The position numbers and the translations under genes were made by a program. A DNA stretch of 7,312 bases from Bacteroidota bacterium (lineage in GTDB: Bacteria; Bacteroidota; Ignavibacteria; Ignavibacteriales; Melioribacteraceae), in contig JAKAHQ010000083.1 of the NCBI GenBank assembly GCA_021814855.1, forward strand, positions 1-7,312, in the 5' to 3' direction. Positions 6,099-7,312 of the stretch are shown here, piece after piece. Each line of letters opens with the position of its first letter. The first letter of the stretch is position 1. Under the pieces are notes generated by a model. That model worked only from the letters and a program-made list of their open reading frames with translations, had not been told where the DNA came from and did no database searches.

Positions 6099-7312
6099 AT
6101 GTCGCTCGGAATTGTAACGACTATAGGGCAACGATGCAAGAGATGCTACTCATGCATACGGGAATGCCCTGCGCGTGCAATTCGAGTTCTCAACGGTCAA
6201 GCCGTCGTTATGCCGGAAAGATGCATAAGCTGCGGTCATTGTGTAAAAGTTTGTTCTCAAAATGCAAAAGAAATTCAAAGCGACCAGGAAAAAGTTTTGA
6301 TGGAAATAATTCCGGGAGGAAAAGCAATTGCGGTATTAGCCCCCTCGTTTCCTGCATCGTTTCCGGATTTGTATTCCAAACTTCCGGCGGCTCTGAAAAA
6401 AATTGGCTTTGCTTTTGTGACTGAAGCAGCTTTCGGCGCCGATTTGGTGAGTAAGTTATATGCAGAATATTTTGATTCGGATGATGATAGAACTATTATC
6501 AGTTCTCCATGTCCGGCAGTTTACAATTTGATCGAGAAGTATCATTCGTCTGTGGTTAAAAATTTGGCTCCTGTGGTTTCTCCAATGATAGCGATGGGGC
6601 GTTATCTTAAAATGAATTACGGAAGAGATGTGAAAGTGGTTTTTATAGGTCCGTGTATTGCGAAGAAGAGTGAATATATCGATGATGAAGTGAACGATGC
6701 CATTGACGCCGTGCTTACGTTTATAGAACTGAAAGAAATTTTTAGAGTATTGAAAATTGATTTTGAAGAGTTGCCGAAAATGGATTTTGATCCGCCCCAT
6801 GCTTTTTTAGGAAAGTCGTATCCTTTAGCTGGCGGTTTAATTAAAACGGCAAATAAGTCGCAAGACATACTTGAAAAGGAAGTTATTGTAGTTGAAGGTA
6901 AACAGAGAGTTATTGAAGTGATCGAGGAAATATCAAACGGAACACTTAAATCTAAGTTCGTTGATATTCTATTTTGCGAAGGATGCATAAATGGCCCGGC
7001 CATCGATTCTGATCTTAATTATTTTTCAAGAAGGGAAAAAGTTGTCAATTTTATCAACGAAAATATAAACTCTCTTGATAAAAGTGTTTGGAAAGGAGAT
7101 TTATATAACAGCCGCGATATAAAATTGACGCGTAATTTTCATGAGAAAAGCCAAAGACGGCCTATGCCGACCGAAGAGGAAATTAAAGCCATTCTTGCCA
7201 AGACAAATAAATATACCAAGAAAGATGAGCTGAATTGCGGTTCTTGCGGATATACAAGTTGCAGGGAATATGCCGTAAATGTTGCAAAAGGAATTGCGGA
7301 AGATGACATGTG
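6099..7312 (+). CDS. [FeFe]-hydrogenase-like putative sensory protein (HydS-like, group C/D), 3' end cut by window
   Basis: The frame is open from ATG 6099 to the window edge: 404 full codons with no stop. The N-terminus has a two-cluster ferredoxin domain (C13, C16, C19, C23; C42, C45, C48, C52). Next comes a hydrogenase large-subunit domain with altered motifs: SSPCPA (135-140), GPCIAKK (184-190) and FCEGCINGP (292-300). The likely H-cluster ligands are C138, C186, C293 and C296, and K189 is kept. The proton-path residues of HydA are replaced: Cys by P137, the two Glu by Y121 and Y124, and Ser by A157. The end shows C380-x2-C383-x4-C388; the cut codon 405 begins TG and could be the fourth cysteine. 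Relatives often continue into a PAS or signalling domain, which cannot be seen here. The protein probably senses H2 or redox state rather than producing H2, and is co-transcribed with hydCBA. Confidence 0.88.
   Translation, partial: MSLGIVTTIGQRCKRCYSCIRECPARAIRVLNGQAVVMPERCISCGHCVKVCSQNAKEIQSDQEKVLMEIIPGGKAIAVLAPSFPASFPDLYSKLPAALKKIGFAFVTEAAFGADLVSKLYAEYFDSDDDRTIISSPCPAVYNLIEKYHSSVVKNLAPVVSPMIAMGRYLKMNYGRDVKVVFIGPCIAKKSEYIDDEVNDAIDAVLTFIELKEIFRVLKIDFEELPKMDFDPPHAFLGKSYPLAGGLIKTANKSQDILEKEVIVVEGKQRVIEVIEEISNGTLKSKFVDILFCEGCINGPAIDSDLNYFSRREKVVNFINENINSLDKSVWKGDLYNSRDIKLTRNFHEKSQRRPMPTEEEIKAILAKTNKYTKKDELNCGSCGYTSCREYAVNVAKGIAEDDM

Noticed and set aside
6092..6424. 110-codon + frame beginning ATG-AAC-CAT just after hydA
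   Set aside because: It is out of frame with the long open frame from 6099 that encodes clear ferredoxin and hydrogenase motifs. Its ATG is only 2 nt from the ribosome site, and its product looks like no known protein.
1..7312. CRISPR arrays, tRNA or rRNA genes, insertion sequences, riboswitches
   Set aside because: I saw no regularly spaced repeats, cloverleaf arms, transposase motifs or known riboswitch cores on either strand.

Overview
The window carries a short housekeeping stretch (purE, a cation diffusion facilitator) followed by an [FeFe]-hydrogenase operon that runs off the right edge. The DNA is moderately AT-rich. The codon style, a TTTG-N19-TAnnTTTG promoter in front of purE and the type of CDF transporter suggest an anaerobic, fermentative member of the Bacteroidota/Ignavibacteria (FCB) group. 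This placement is an inference, because no rRNA or marker gene is present.

Left part (1-1863): purE (123-617, +) encodes the class I N5-CAIR mutase of purine synthesis and has its own candidate promoter. It converges on a CDF-family metal exporter (614-1624, -), and the two stop codons overlap within a TTAA. A 239-bp region between the two divergent starts (1625-1863) holds the control sequences for the transporter and the hydrogenase operon. Its most striking element is a sigma-54-like -24/-12 match at 1811-1826, fused to a perfect 14-bp palindrome at 1818-1831.

Right part (1864-7312): four tightly packed genes lie on the + strand: hydC (NuoE-like, [2Fe-2S]), hydB (NuoF-like, FMN/NAD(H) plus many Fe-S sites), hydA (group A [FeFe] hydrogenase catalytic subunit) and a second H-cluster protein cut by the window end. 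hydC and hydB overlap by 4 bp, and the later gaps are 20 and 13 bp. Together HydABC should form a cytoplasmic NAD(H)-linked hydrogenase, probably an electron-bifurcating/confurcating one that couples NADH and reduced ferredoxin to H2. HydA has every H-cluster ligand and every residue of the known proton path.

The last gene (6099 to the edge, 404 codons visible) keeps the four H-cluster cysteines but has replaced all four proton-path residues that I can align. It then continues into a C-terminal Fe-S motif. This is the pattern of a putative sensory hydrogenase (HydS-like, group C/D), encoded directly behind the enzyme it may report on. It is the most interesting item here, together with a seven-cysteine N-terminal extension on HydB. 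No maturation genes (hydE, hydF, hydG) are inside the window.
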